Shown here in pieces: positions 54,046 through 63,451 of a DNA stretch of 64,000 bases (its first letter is position 1; each line of letters opens with the position of its first letter). The DNA comes from Bacteroidota bacterium. GTDB taxonomy: Bacteria > Bacteroidota > Bacteroidia > Sphingobacteriales > Sphingobacteriaceae. The position numbers and the translations under genes are program-made. The notes beneath the pieces are model-generated. The model did no database searches. It was not told the origin of the DNA and saw only the letters and a list, made by a program, of their open reading frames with translations. Where the stretch lies: contig JABDBM010000002.1 of assembly GCA_013288685.1 (NCBI GenBank), positions 107,220 to 171,219 on the forward strand, written 5' to 3'.

Positions 54046-55350
54046 ATGAACCGTTATATCATCGCCCTGCTGGTGCTGTTTGCGTTTATCATTTGCGCGA
54101 ACCCTGCACGCTCACAATCAAAAATATTAACCGAAGCCCCGGCTGCGGCTGCCGGATTTTCCGCTGCCCGGCTGGCCAAACTCGATTCGGGCATGAATGC
54201 CTGGGTAAAACAGAAATGGGTAAACGGCTCGGCCGTACTTATAGCCCGGCATGGCAAAATTGTGTTTTATAAGGCCCATGGCTATAACGATATGGCTACC
54301 AAAGCACCGTTAGATAAAAACGGCATCTTCCGCATTGCCTCGCAAACTAAGGCCGTTACCGTAACCGCCGTAATGATGCTGTGGGAAGAAGGCAAATTTT
54401 CGTTAGACGACCCGGTTTCCAAATTCATCCCCACCTTTGCCAACCAAAAGGTGCTGGCCAACTTTAACCCTAAGGATACTACCTACACCACCGTTAGGGC
54501 TAACCGGCCCGTTACCATCCGCGATTTGCTGACCCATACCTCCGGCCTTGGGTACCCCGCCATTGGCACCCCGGCCGAAAATGCCATTTATGCCAAAGCT
54601 TATATGACCGGTGGCGTAGGCACTAGGGGCCAAACCCTGGCCGACGCCATGACCCGCCTGGGCAGCCTGCCCCTGTTTTTTCAACCTGGCACACAATGGA
54701 AATATGGTCTCAATATGGACGTATTGGGCTACCTGGTAGAGAAATGGAGCGGCATGACGCTGGAGGAGTTTTTTACGAAACGCATTTTTAAACCACTGGG
54801 CATGAACGATACCTATTTTAACCTGCCCGCAGCAAAGGGCCCGCGACTGGTTAACTTTTTCCAGGGCGACTCTACCGGCACCATAGCCAAACAGGCATCC
54901 GTTTTTGGCGGCGCGCTGGATATGAACTACCCGCTGCAACACTCCGACTATTTTTCGGGCGGGGGCGGTTTGGTGAGTACCATGTACGATTATGCCATTT
55001 TACTGCAAATGTTTTTAAATAAAGGCGAATACAACGGCGTGCGCATCCTCTCGCCCACTACAGTGCGGATGATCACCATGAACCAAATTGGCGACATGCA
55101 CCCCACCCTGGGCGACCATGCCGAGGCCAATAAATTCGGGTTCGGTTTTTTTGTGATCTCGGACGAGGGCAGCAAGTTTGGCCCCAGTCTGCCCGGCACC
55201 TACAGCTGGGGCGGCGTATTCTCCACCTCGTACTGGGTTGACCCTAAGGAAGACATGCTGGTAATAGCCTACGAACAAATGTGGGGGCCGTATGTGGCCA
55301 ATACGGCTAAGGCGTTTAAGAGTTTGGTGTATGGGGCGCTGAATGAGTGA
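54046..55350 (+). CDS. Secreted serine hydrolase, class C beta-lactamase fold
   Basis: 434 residues with a signal peptide (MNRYIIALLVLFAFIICANP, cut near ARS-QS). The SxxK nucleophile is in FRIASQTKAVTV and the YxN motif is 'WKYGLNMDVLGYLVE'. A late 'GTYSWGGVFSTSYWVDP' stands at the HxG-like position. The family includes esterases, DD-peptidases and peptide hydrolases; true beta-lactamase activity is unlikely without other evidence. A GC-rich hairpin follows. Unusually high GC compared with neighbours, but codon use is otherwise ordinary. Confidence 0.9.
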   Translation: MNRYIIALLVLFAFIICANPARSQSKILTEAPAAAAGFSAARLAKLDSGMNAWVKQKWVNGSAVLIARHGKIVFYKAHGYNDMATKAPLDKNGIFRIASQTKAVTVTAVMMLWEEGKFSLDDPVSKFIPTFANQKVLANFNPKDTTYTTVRANRPVTIRDLLTHTSGLGYPAIGTPAENAIYAKAYMTGGVGTRGQTLADAMTRLGSLPLFFQPGTQWKYGLNMDVLGYLVEKWSGMTLEEFFTKRIFKPLGMNDTYFNLPAAKGPRLVNFFQGDSTGTIAKQASVFGGALDMNYPLQHSDYFSGGGGLVSTMYDYAILLQMFLNKGEYNGVRILSPTTVRMITMNQIGDMHPTLGDHAEANKFGFGFFVISDEGSKFGPSLPGTYSWGGVFSTSYWVDPKEDMLVIAYEQMWGPYVANTAKAFKSLVYGALNE

Positions 55351-55360
55351 GGGGGCATTT

Positions 55361-55382
55361 CCCCCGCTGACAGAAGCGGGGG
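55361..55382 (+). terminator. GC-rich hairpin after the serine hydrolase gene
   Basis: CCCCCGCT (55361-55368) pairs with AGCGGGGG (55375-55382) around GACAGA. No T-run follows, so termination is only probable. Confidence 0.5.
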
Positions 55383-55481
55383 CCACGCTTTACACTCATA
55401 CCGCACAGGCCTTAGCCGCATTGGCCGGTATCCGCTTCAATCGTTAATGCGACACAAGTAATCCTCCCGGCCTTGGTAACC

Positions 55482-56231
55482 TCAAGGAACAATGCCTGAC
55501 GCTCTGCCACCTGTAGTGATTCGGTCTAAAGTTTCGTCAGTGAGCGGGAAATGAGATGGTTTCTTCCTTAACGAAAGACTCATAAAAGCCCAATTTTCCT
55601 CTGATTTAAAAAAAGAAGAAGAAAAGTGATCCAAGAAATTCTCATAAAGCTCTTTACTTACGATTGCACTTAAAGTATCGTTGACAAATGGGTGTTCGCA
55701 TTTATTTCTATAAACAATTTCTTTAGTGGCATCATTTAATTTATAAAAAGAACTTAGTGTATTTTCAATATCCCGATCGTTATAGTTTCTTATTTTTTCT
55801 AAACTAACAAACGGGGTAATTCCGTATCTATCGTAAATTTCATAATTACCCGTTTGGATTTCGTGATATAGTTTCAAACTCTCTATGTCGCTACTTCTAA
55901 AACCAAATATTTTCAAGAGATCTTTGTCAGGAATAACCAAATAGATCTTCCAAACATCCCATATTTGCACTAACTGTTTGACAACACGTAGGTCGATCTC
56001 TGTAGTGGGAATCCCTTTCTTAAAGAACACTATTTCGAAATCAATAGATTTAGCCACCAAGTATTTTATTACCCCAGTAAAAACAAGTAATTCTTGATTC
56101 GAAATCCATTCAACTTCAGTCAGGTCGAAAATATATTTGTCTTTTGGGACCGATATAATGTTTCTATAAATCCGGTCAACTAATCGATCTATTTGTTTCT
56201 CGGTAAATTTTTTTTCGAATTTGAAGAGCAT
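55482..56231 (-). CDS. Uncharacterised protein, STAS-like start and possible ATPase N-box, maybe truncated
   Basis: 249 residues, low GC compared with its surroundings. Residues 1-120 look like a STAS-type alternation of strands and helices (KYIFDLTEVEWISNQELLVF, 'DFEIVFFKKGIP'). Near residue 195, 'VSKELYENFLDHFSSS' resembles the N-box (ELxxNxxxH) of histidine-kinase-like ATPases. The reading frame then ends after 'TDETLDRITTGGRASGIVP' with no G-box. It may therefore be the front part of a longer STAS-ATPase protein cut by a rearrangement. It neighbours a repeat-rich, decayed zone. I cannot name the family. Confidence 0.5.
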   Translation of the reverse strand: MLFKFEKKFTEKQIDRLVDRIYRNIISVPKDKYIFDLTEVEWISNQELLVFTGVIKYLVAKSIDFEIVFFKKGIPTTEIDLRVVKQLVQIWDVWKIYLVIPDKDLLKIFGFRSSDIESLKLYHEIQTGNYEIYDRYGITPFVSLEKIRNYNDRDIENTLSSFYKLNDATKEIVYRNKCEHPFVNDTLSAIVSKELYENFLDHFSSSFFKSEENWAFMSLSLRKKPSHFPLTDETLDRITTGGRASGIVP

Positions 56232-56518
56232 TTTATTGAATTGGCGTCTAGGTATAATATAGCAATATTACAAATACTATTTTATTATAAATATTTTCCG
56301 GCAAAGTATTCTTTTAGCCATTTTTAAGAAAACTGCCTGTAGCATGACGCGCAAGCAAGCCCGCAAAGGCTCACGAACGGATGAGACATATTCTTGTCCA
56401 CATCCATCACCGTTACCCTCTACTCAACCGAACGAGCAGAAAATAACAAACCACGCCCTTGTCAATTTGTTAGAGAACCCCTTTAAAATAGGCCGCCTTT
56501 TTTTACGGGAAATAAGTT

Positions 56519-56630
56519 TTTTTGTCATCCTTGAGCGAAGCGAAGGATCTTCTCAGCCATGCAATTGCCCGCATGCATAGTTCGCTATACATGTCGCAGA
56601 AGATCCTTCACTGCGTTCCAGGATGACAAA
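56519..56630. repeat. GTCATCC...GGATGAC palindromic repeat, copy B
   Basis: TTTGTCATCC (56521-56530) and GGATGACAAA (56621-56630) are exact complements. GCGAAGGATCTTCT and AGAAGATCCTTCACTGC are inner arms, and AGCCATGCAAT matches copy A at 31453-31552. It interrupts the HNH-like gene remnant on its right side. The 78-residue track ORF across it is not real. Confidence 0.8.
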
Positions 56631-56632
56631 AG

Positions 56633-57029
56633 CGTTTCAGCAACCAAAACGGCTCACCGTTAAACTTGTCGGTTTGCAGGTAATAAAAGGGCTGGGTAAA
56701 GTCGGCGGAGTGTGGGGTATTGCCAAGTCAAAAGTCTTTAGTCATAAGTCTGAAGTGATATTTTCGTTTTTTCTGACTTAGGACTTAAGACTGTCGATTA
56801 CAGACTAAGCTATAATTTAGATCTGACACGACACTCCAAAGTCCCCAGTTTCGGGGAAGGCGCCAACGAGGTCGGCATCCACATACACCTGGTTTTGGGT
56901 GAGCAGGCCTTTGTCGAACAGGTCGGTAAACGCCAGCAGCAACACGGGTTTATGCGGGGCGGTACCGTATTTGGTAACGCCGCGTTTAAGCCGGGTTAGT
57001 TGATGGAGGAATTGATGGAGCAAAGGCAC
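56633..57029 (-). pseudogene. Broken HNH/restriction-endonuclease-like gene
   Basis: The first part, 56817-57029, encodes 70 residues (LKRGVTKYGTAPHKPVLLLA, NQVYVDADLVGAFPE), the N-terminus of a family I know as HNH or restriction endonuclease-like proteins. The expected next part, 'NTPHSADFTQPFYYLQTDKF' with NGEPFWLLK, is readable on the same strand at 56633-56725. An AGTC-rich repeat (56729-56812) splits the two, and palindromic copy B abuts the end. The nuclease C-terminus is missing. This is a dead gene opened by repeat insertions. Confidence 0.75.
56729..56812. repeat. AGTC/GACT-rich repeat inside the broken endonuclease gene
   Basis: AAGTCAAAAGTCTTTAGTC on the left and GACTTAGGACTTAAGACT on the right give an imperfect hairpin. 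Shared words with 4351-4430 and 446-548 show one family. Confidence 0.65.
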
Positions 57030-57063
57030 GGGGGAAGGTACGGTATTTTTTTGTGTTGAGTTA

Positions 57064-57397
57064 ACCTCGCTCGCATAGTTGACTCACCCCCGACCATCGC
57101 TGCGCTCGGCCACCCCCTCTCTACTGCGTAGAGAGGGGTGTCGAGCGAAGCGCAGACGGGGTGAGTCAACCGGGTCGCGTGCATTGGCCGCTGACCTCGC
57201 TCGCATAGTTGACTCACCCCCGGTCTTTGCTGCGCTCGACCACCCCCTCTCTACTGCGTAGAGAGGGGGAAGTTCCCGGACATCATTTTTTCCCCTCTCT
57301 ACAACGTAGAGAGGGGTGTCCAGCGAAGCGCAGACGGGGTGAGTCAACCGGGTCGCGTGCATAGCCCGCTGACCTCGCTCGCGTAGTTGACTCACCA
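57064..57397. repeat. Tandem GAGTCAAC / CTCTCTAC palindromic repeats, copies 2-4
   Basis: Copy 2 spans 57078-57170 and copy 3 spans 57208-57348; both run from GTTGACTCACCCC to GGGGTGAGTCAAC with CTCTCTACTGCGTAGAGAG inside. A truncated copy 4 starts at 57386. The linker CGGGTCGCGTGCAT...GACCTCGCTCGC is repeated between units, so this is a tandem array. The overlapping track ORFs are artefacts. Confidence 0.85.
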
Positions 57398-57399
57398 CG

Positions 57400-58073
57400 G
57401 AGCAGCTGACTATCAGCTAATTACCAATATTAATCAATAGTTAAATTTGCAATTATTTGATTATTAGATATTTACTATCATTTCTCGCTGAATTTTGCGT
57501 ATCACGCCCTATTAAAACCGTAAATTTTCTTTAAAACGGAACGCTTTTTAGTAATAAATACATCAATAAAGGCAGGACGCGGGTTTTTATTGATAAAAAC
57601 GTACATTTGGAACGACTGATTATCAATCAATTGACAAATATTAACTAATGATTAAATGTTAATTATTTAATAATCAGCATGTTTCGCCAAATTTAAAGTA
57701 CTCCGCGTGTGCAAAAGTGGAACACGTGTTTTTTCGCCCCCGCAGGGTAGCCTGAAAGAGCCCTTGCGCTGCCTGTTGCCGGGACGAAAATCATGGTTTA
57801 CAGTTGTAAACCATGATTTTTAATTAGCTAATTGATTATGAGTTGTTTAGCTAAAAAATATGCGAAAAAGTGTAAACCATGTGTAAACCATGATTTCGTT
57901 TCTGCAGGGCCTCCTGAAAGGGCTCCTGCGCTGCACCATGCCGGGAGAACGCAGGGTCCTCGTCGAGAGACCCTGCGGAGACAAGACCTCCGAATTAAAC
58001 CTTGTAGCCTGTCGCTTCGGACGCAAAGTTCAGAGGTTGCCGCGCTCGTTCCTCGCTCGCAATGACGCAGCGG
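57400..58073. other. Non-coding stretch with duplicated AT-rich blocks and hairpins
   Basis: No gene is seen. An AT-rich block at 57406-57475 (CTGACTATCAGCTAATTACC...) is repeated imperfectly at 57616-57682. AAAATCATGGTTTAC (57787-57801) pairs exactly with GTAAACCATGATTTT (57806-57820); GTGTAAACCAT recurs twice at 57870-57891. A block near 57738-57785 (GCAGGGTAGCCTGAAAGAGC) is repeated near 57904-57950. CGCAGGGTC (57950-57958) pairs with GACCCTGCG (57969-57977). It looks like a graveyard of dispersed palindromes. Confidence 0.6.
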
Positions 58074-59690
58074 CTATCCCCCTTCCCGCTCATACCGCTC
58101 CCGCAGCGCCGATTTTAAAAACTTCCCCACCGAAGTTTTGGGTATGGCATCAATAAAGGCATACCCTTCGGGGATCCAGAATTTGGCAAACTTGCCGGTT
58201 AAAAACTCTTTTAGTTCGGCAGGCGAAATGGTTTGGCCCTCTTTGGGCACTACGTAGGCAAAGGGGCGCTCCATCCATTTTTCGTCGGGCACGCCAATTA
58301 CGGCTGCTTCCAATACCGAGGGGTGGCACATCAGCGCACTCTCCAGCGCTACGGAACTCACCCATTCCCCACCCGATTTGATGACATCCTTGCTGCGGTC
58401 CTTTATTTCAATACAGCCGTCGGGGCTGATGGTGGCAATGTCGCCGGTTTTTAGCCAGCCGTCGGCCGTAAATTTACTGTGCGATTCGGTGTCGCGGTAA
58501 TACGAAGCGGCAACACAGGGGCCGCGTACTTCCAGTTCGCCGGGTGTTTCGCCATCCCAGGGCACCAGGCCCTGGTCGTTCCTGCCGCGAATCTCCAAAA
58601 AGGGTACCGGGTAACCCTGTTTGGTGGCATGGTCGTACTGCTCCTCTTGGGTTGCCTGCTCCAGTTCGCTGGTGACGACGGCCGTGGTGCCCAGGGGCGA
58701 TAGTTCCGTCATACCCCAGGTATGTAATACCGGTATGCCATACCGCTCGTGGAACGCTTTTATTAAAAAGCGCGGCATGGCCGAGCCGCCCAATGCTATA
58801 CAGCGCAGGCTGAGCTTGTACCGGCCGGGGTGGGCATCGAGCTTGTGCAGGATGCTCATCAGCACCGTGGGTACGCCGCCGGTAAAGGTCACCCTTTCGG
58901 CCTCGAAAAGCTGCAACAGGCTTTCGGCGTCGAGATACGGTCCCGGGAAAACCTGTGTTGCGCCTGTAAACGCGCTGTTGTAGGGCAAACCCCAGGCGCC
59001 TGCATGAAACATGGGCACCATGGGCAATACCACATCGCTTTCGGTAATACCCACCCCAACACAAGTTAACATCATCGAAATGGCATGCAGCACGATGGAC
59101 CGGTGGGAATATAAAATGCCCTTGGGCTTACCCGTTGTGCCCGAAGTATAGCACATAAAAGCGGCCGTATGTTCGTCGCCTTCAAAGGGTTCAAAGCGGG
59201 TTTCATCGCCGCCGGCCACTACATCTTCATAATTTAAATATCCGCCGGGCGTAGGTTCGCCGGATTGTGAAATAACAATAACTGCCGAAACATTAATGGC
59301 CTGTTTAAATTTTTCGAACAAAGGCAGCAGCACCTCATCCACGATGATGATCTTGTCTTCGGCGTGGTTAACAATATAAGCCAGTTCATCCGCACTAAAA
59401 CGGATATTGAGCGGATGCATCACCGCCCCCATGCAAGGCACGGCAAAATAGGCCTCGAGGTGCTGGTAATGGTTCCAGCAGAGGGTAGCCACCCTGTCGC
59501 CGCGCCGGATGCCGAGCTGGTGCAAGGCTGCCGCCAACTTTTTGGTGCGCCTGCCGAAATCCCGGTAAGTATAACGGTGAATACTTCTGTTGGGCAGGCA
59601 GGTCACAATTTCTTTTTTTGAAAACAAGCTTTCGGCCCGCCGTAAAATGGTGGGGATAGTAAGCTGTACATCCATCATTAAACCTCTCAT
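58074..59690 (-). CDS. Acyl-CoA synthetase (AMP-forming), AlkK/medium-long chain type
   Basis: 538 residues. It activates fatty acids to acyl-CoA through an acyl-AMP. Motifs: P-loop-like [18 protein letters not shown], '[15 protein letters not shown]', [15 protein letters not shown] and the C-terminal Lys in [10 protein letters not shown]. The N-terminus [11 protein letters not shown] is the family's usual start, so 59690 is kept. It is the last gene of the leftward beta-oxidation operon, 20 bases after the hydrolase gene. Confidence 0.93.
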   Translation of the reverse strand: MRGLMMDVQLTIPTILRRAESLFSKKEIVTCLPNRSIHRYTYRDFGRRTKKLAAALHQLGIRRGDRVATLCWNHYQHLEAYFAVPCMGAVMHPLNIRFSADELAYIVNHAEDKIIIVDEVLLPLFEKFKQAINVSAVIVISQSGEPTPGGYLNYEDVVAGGDETRFEPFEGDEHTAAFMCYTSGTTGKPKGILYSHRSIVLHAISMMLTCVGVGITESDVVLPMVPMFHAGAWGLPYNSAFTGATQVFPGPYLDAESLLQLFEAERVTFTGGVPTVLMSILHKLDAHPGRYKLSLRCIALGGSAMPRFLIKAFHERYGIPVLHTWGMTELSPLGTTAVVTSELEQATQEEQYDHATKQGYPVPFLEIRGRNDQGLVPWDGETPGELEVRGPCVAASYYRDTESHSKFTADGWLKTGDIATISPDGCIEIKDRSKDVIKSGGEWVSSVALESALMCHPSVLEAAVIGVPDEKWMERPFAYVVPKEGQTISPAELKEFLTGKFAKFWIPEGYAFIDAIPKTSVGKFLKSALRERYEREGG

Positions 59691-59710
59691 AGGCCGTGTG
59701 AATTATTGAT

Positions 59711-60676
59711 TTACGATTTAAACGTTTTATCCAGCCAGGCCACCACTTCTTCCCAGTTTTCGCGGGATATTTTGGCGTGGGTGGCATTTTTCATAATCAA
59801 AAATGTTTTCTGATTGCCGGGTATCAAATTGTAAAAATCCCGCACTTTATCAATTGCAAATAATTCATCTTTATCGCCAACGCCAACCAGCACAGGCACA
59901 TTCATAGTTGCAGGCAGCCGTAGTTTTTTCACATCAAGCATGGTCAAAAACCGCAGTGTGTACCTGAAATTAAACAAGGTATCTTTTGATACCGTCATCC
60001 CGTCGCGGTAATATTCAACCGCCGGGTAGGACGGACGGACAATGGAGCTTGCCAAAATCTTAGCCTGTTTAAAAAACGGAATGGGTTTGCTTAGCCCTTT
60101 GCGGCCTTCGTAAGCGCCCGAGAGTAATATCAACCCCGCAATATCATTGGGAACGGCGTCGGCAGCGCATATCGCCGACGCTACGCCCAGGCTATGGCCC
60201 AGTACAATCACTTTTGTGAAACCCAACCCTTTGATATATTTTACCGATTCGGATAAATCGGCAATCCACCTGTCTTTACCCGGACTATCACCCCGGTTGC
60301 CGCCGGATAAGCCATGGCCACGGTAATCAAGCCCGAATACGGTGTAGCCGCCTTTGGAGATCGGCTCGCCGGCCATTGCATAAGGGCCACTATAAGCTGT
60401 AAAGCCATGAAAAATTAAAACAGCAATGCCTTTTTTAGCAGGTGTAATGGTATCGGGGTTCCAACGCCTCAAAAAGAGTGTTTCGCCATCCGTTGTTTTT
60501 AACAGGTTATGTGGGCCGGTGTAGTTTTGCCTCAAAACAGCAGCTTGTTCGGCAGTTATACCCTTATTGGTTATTTTGGATTCGGTTGGAAGATATGCGA
60601 GTATTAGCCCGAAAACTACGATTATCGCCACCAGGACAAGCAGCGTGTACAAAACTCTTTTTACGATTTTTTTCAT
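59711..60676 (-). CDS. Alpha/beta hydrolase (monoacylglycerol-lipase-like), membrane-anchored
   Basis: 321 residues. One N-terminal membrane helix (VLYTLLVLVAIIVVFGLILAY) is followed by a Hydrolase_4 domain: VLIFHGFTAYSG, 'VFGLDYRGHGLSGGNRGD', nucleophile VLGHSLGVAS, Asp in VGDKDELF and His in NATHAKIS. It could release fatty acids from glycerides for the operon's acyl-CoA synthetase, from which it is separated by 20 bases. Confidence 0.9.
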   Translation of the reverse strand: MKKIVKRVLYTLLVLVAIIVVFGLILAYLPTESKITNKGITAEQAAVLRQNYTGPHNLLKTTDGETLFLRRWNPDTITPAKKGIAVLIFHGFTAYSGPYAMAGEPISKGGYTVFGLDYRGHGLSGGNRGDSPGKDRWIADLSESVKYIKGLGFTKVIVLGHSLGVASAICAADAVPNDIAGLILLSGAYEGRKGLSKPIPFFKQAKILASSIVRPSYPAVEYYRDGMTVSKDTLFNFRYTLRFLTMLDVKKLRLPATMNVPVLVGVGDKDELFAIDKVRDFYNLIPGNQKTFLIMKNATHAKISRENWEEVVAWLDKTFKS

Positions 60677-60690
60677 GTAAGTATTTAAGT

Positions 60691-61869
60691 TTACAATAGT
60701 TCAAATATGCCGGCGGCGCCCTGTCCGGTGCCCACACACATGGTAACCATGCCGTATTTTGCTTTTCTGCTTTTAAGCTCCTCAAAAAGCTGGACGGACA
60801 ACTTCGTGCCGGTACAACCCATCGGGTGCCCGAGTGCAATGGCGCCGCCGTTTACATTAACTATTTCCGGATTTAGCCCCAACTCATTAATAATAGCTAC
60901 TGACTGCGAGGCGAATGCTTCGTTCAGTTCAATCAGTTCGATATCCTGCTGCCGCATCCCGGCCATCTTTAAAACTTTAGGCACGGCTGCTATAGGACCG
61001 ATACCCATAATACGCGGAGGAACACCTGCTACTGCGTAGTTTACCAGGCGGGCTATAGGCCTCAGGTTATTGGCCCTCATAAAACGTTCGCTCACCACCA
61101 TTACAAATGCTGCGCCGTCGCTGGTTTGCGATGAGTTGCCTGCGGTTGCTGCACCTTTGGCATCAAATACAGGTTTCAATTTGGCAAGTGCTTCTATCGA
61201 AGTATCGGCACGCGGGCCTTCGTCGGTATCTACTACAAACTCCTTGTTTTTCTTTTCACCATTTTCATCAATATATGTCTCAATAACTTTTAGGGGTACG
61301 ATCTGATCTTTAAACCGGCCGCTCTTAATGGCGCTGACAGCCTTTTGATGCGAATAATACGCAAACTCGTCCTGCTCGGCCCGGCTAACGTTAAATTCCC
61401 TGGCAACAGCTTCTGCGGTTAAGCCCATTCCCCAGTAATAATCGGGGTTGGATAGCACCACGTCGGCATTGGGTATAATACGCCAGCCGCCCATGGGTAA
61501 CAGGCTCATGCTTTCAACCCCACCTGCAATTATGCAGTCGGCCAGGCCGCTATGTATTTTTGCCGATGCGATGGCAATGGTTTCCAGGCCCGAGGCACAA
61601 TAACGGTTTACCGTAACGCCCGGCACCTTGTCGGTTTCCAGCGCCATTAACGAAATCAGCCGGGCAACGTTTAAGCCCTGTTCGGCTTCGGGAGTTGCAT
61701 TGCCTACTACCACATCATCAATTTGCTCCTTGTCCACATTGGGCACTGTTTGTATCAAGCCCTTAATAACTTCAGCGGCAAGCGTATCAGGCCGGGTAAA
61801 TCGAAATCCTCCACGGCTGGCTTTACCAACGGCGCTTCGTCGGGCCGCTACTATATATGCATCCATCAT
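60691..61869 (-). CDS. fadA: Acetyl-CoA acyltransferase (thiolase)
   Basis: 392 residues. It cleaves 3-ketoacyl-CoA with CoA, the last beta-oxidation step. The catalytic Cys is in VNRYCASGLETIA; the other motifs are NVNGGAIALGHPMGCTG and CVGTGQGAAGIFE. The start and length are typical. It lies 9 bases after the dehydrogenase/hydratase gene, with which it forms the FadA-FadB type pair. Confidence 0.95.
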   Translation of the reverse strand: MMDAYIVAARRSAVGKASRGGFRFTRPDTLAAEVIKGLIQTVPNVDKEQIDDVVVGNATPEAEQGLNVARLISLMALETDKVPGVTVNRYCASGLETIAIASAKIHSGLADCIIAGGVESMSLLPMGGWRIIPNADVVLSNPDYYWGMGLTAEAVAREFNVSRAEQDEFAYYSHQKAVSAIKSGRFKDQIVPLKVIETYIDENGEKKNKEFVVDTDEGPRADTSIEALAKLKPVFDAKGAATAGNSSQTSDGAAFVMVVSERFMRANNLRPIARLVNYAVAGVPPRIMGIGPIAAVPKVLKMAGMRQQDIELIELNEAFASQSVAIINELGLNPEIVNVNGGAIALGHPMGCTGTKLSVQLFEELKSRKAKYGMVTMCVGTGQGAAGIFELL

Positions 61870-61878
61870 TTCTTTTTA

Positions 61879-63411
61879 TTAATTCTTAATTGTTTTGCCG
61901 CCGTTTAAAACGGATTGCATCCTTTCCAGTGTCTTTTCTTCCGCGCAAAGCGATATAAACGCTTCACGTTCCAGGTTTAGCAAATAAGCTTCACTCACCA
62001 GCGAAGGCTGTGAGAGGTCGCCCCCTGCTAACACATAAGCCAATTTTTGGGTCACCTTAACATCGTATTCGCTGATATAATTGCCACTGTACATCGCATT
62101 CGCCCCTGCATAAGCCAGTCCAAGCGCCTGTTTGCCCAAAACCCTGATCTCCCTGCGCGGAACCGGTGGGGTGTAACCTTCATTGGCCATCATCAGGCAT
62201 TGCTTTTTGGCTTCGGCCAGTAACCTGTTGCGCGAGATCACAACCACGTCGCGGCCTTTTTTAAGGTAACCCAATTCAAATGCCTCGTAGGCGGATGTAG
62301 AAGTTTTGGCTTGCGCGATGGTTAAAAACCGCGCACGGAAATTATTTAGTTCGATGTCGCCTTCCTGTAGTTCATCGGCAAGACGTAACGCAAACTCTTT
62401 AGTGCCGCCGCCGCCCGGTATCAGGCCGACCCCAAATTCAACCAAACCCATGTATAATTCGGCATGTGCAACTACTTTATCGGCGTGTAAACATATTTCG
62501 CAGGCGCCACCCAAAGTCAATTGATGAGGTGCCACCACTACGGGTACAGACGAATATCTTATCCGCATCATGGTATTTTGAAAGGCTTTTAAGAACAGGT
62601 TCAACTCATCAAATTTCTTTTCACCTGCTAAAGCGTATACCAATCCCAAATCGGCCCCGGCGCTAAAGTTGGTCCCTTCGTTAGATATAACAAGGCCTTT
62701 GCAACTGTTTTCAGCGCGGGTTATTGCTTCATTAATCCCCAGTAACACTTCATTGTTAATGATATTCATTTTGGTACGGAACTCCAGGTTTAATATACCG
62801 TCGCCAATGTCAATTATGGAACTGCCACTATTTTTCCATAGTAAATTCGACTCGCGGATGTTATCTAATAAAATAAAATCCTTTGCACCCGGCACTAATT
62901 GATAGTGTTTTGAAGCGGTGTCATAATAAAAACGTTTGCCGCCTTCTATTTTATAAAAGCTTTGTGCGCCGGCAGCCAGCATACTATGTACCCATTGGGC
63001 AGGCTTATAACCCTTGGCTTCCATTGCTTTAACAGTTTGCTCCACTCCTATTGCATCCCATTTTTCGAATGGCCCCAATTCCCAGCCGAAGCCGGCTGTC
63101 ATAGCTATATCTATTTTATAAAGTTCATCAGCAATTTGGGGGATGCGATTACTGGCGTATGCAAATAGTTGATAAAGGGTCGCCCTGTAAAAATCTCCGG
63201 CTTTATCTTCTGATGCGACCAGGATACGCAGTCTTTCTTTTAACTGGCCCGTTTTTTTGGCAATATCAGGGATTGGGAAGCTAACTTTTTGCGATGGTTT
63301 ATACTCGAGCGTTTTTAAATTGAGTGCGAAAAATTGGTTACCGCTACCCGCTTTTTCTTTTTTATAAAACCCCTGCCCTGTTTTGCTGCCAAGCTGGTTG
63401 TTCTTTACCAT
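61879..63411 (-). CDS. 3-hydroxyacyl-CoA dehydrogenase/enoyl-CoA hydratase, C-terminal part after frameshift
   Basis: 510 residues in the track. It continues the next entry in another frame: end of the dehydrogenase (LGSKTGQGFYKKEKAG, 'AGFGWELGPFEKWDAIGV'), then an enoyl-CoA hydratase/isomerase domain from about residue 200 ('GLVISNEGTNFSAGADLGL', 'TLGGACEICLHADKVVAHAE', VGLIPGGGGTKEF). This domain order is that of FadN-like proteins rather than FadB. Without the frameshift the frame runs on upstream to about 63480, so the internal ATG at 63411 is not the true start. Confidence 0.85.
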   Translation of the reverse strand: MVKNNQLGSKTGQGFYKKEKAGSGNQFFALNLKTLEYKPSQKVSFPIPDIAKKTGQLKERLRILVASEDKAGDFYRATLYQLFAYASNRIPQIADELYKIDIAMTAGFGWELGPFEKWDAIGVEQTVKAMEAKGYKPAQWVHSMLAAGAQSFYKIEGGKRFYYDTASKHYQLVPGAKDFILLDNIRESNLLWKNSGSSIIDIGDGILNLEFRTKMNIINNEVLLGINEAITRAENSCKGLVISNEGTNFSAGADLGLVYALAGEKKFDELNLFLKAFQNTMMRIRYSSVPVVVAPHQLTLGGACEICLHADKVVAHAELYMGLVEFGVGLIPGGGGTKEFALRLADELQEGDIELNNFRARFLTIAQAKTSTSAYEAFELGYLKKGRDVVVISRNRLLAEAKKQCLMMANEGYTPPVPRREIRVLGKQALGLAYAGANAMYSGNYISEYDVKVTQKLAYVLAGGDLSQPSLVSEAYLLNLEREAFISLCAEEKTLERMQSVLNGGKTIKN

Positions 63412-63451
63412 TTGAGTTATAAAATCGGGGGTATTGAATTGCAGGCTGGCT

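Noticed and set aside
56344-56580. 78-residue plus-strand ORF
   Set aside because: Its end runs through palindromic repeat copy B; composition is not protein-like.
57064-57397. Regularly spaced repeats that could suggest a CRISPR array
   Set aside because: Units are palindromic, over 90 bases long, share their linker sequence and have no unique spacers or cas genes nearby.
58474-59064. 196-residue minus ORF inside the acyl-CoA synthetase gene
   Set aside because: It is an Arg- and Gly-rich shadow frame of a well-supported gene.
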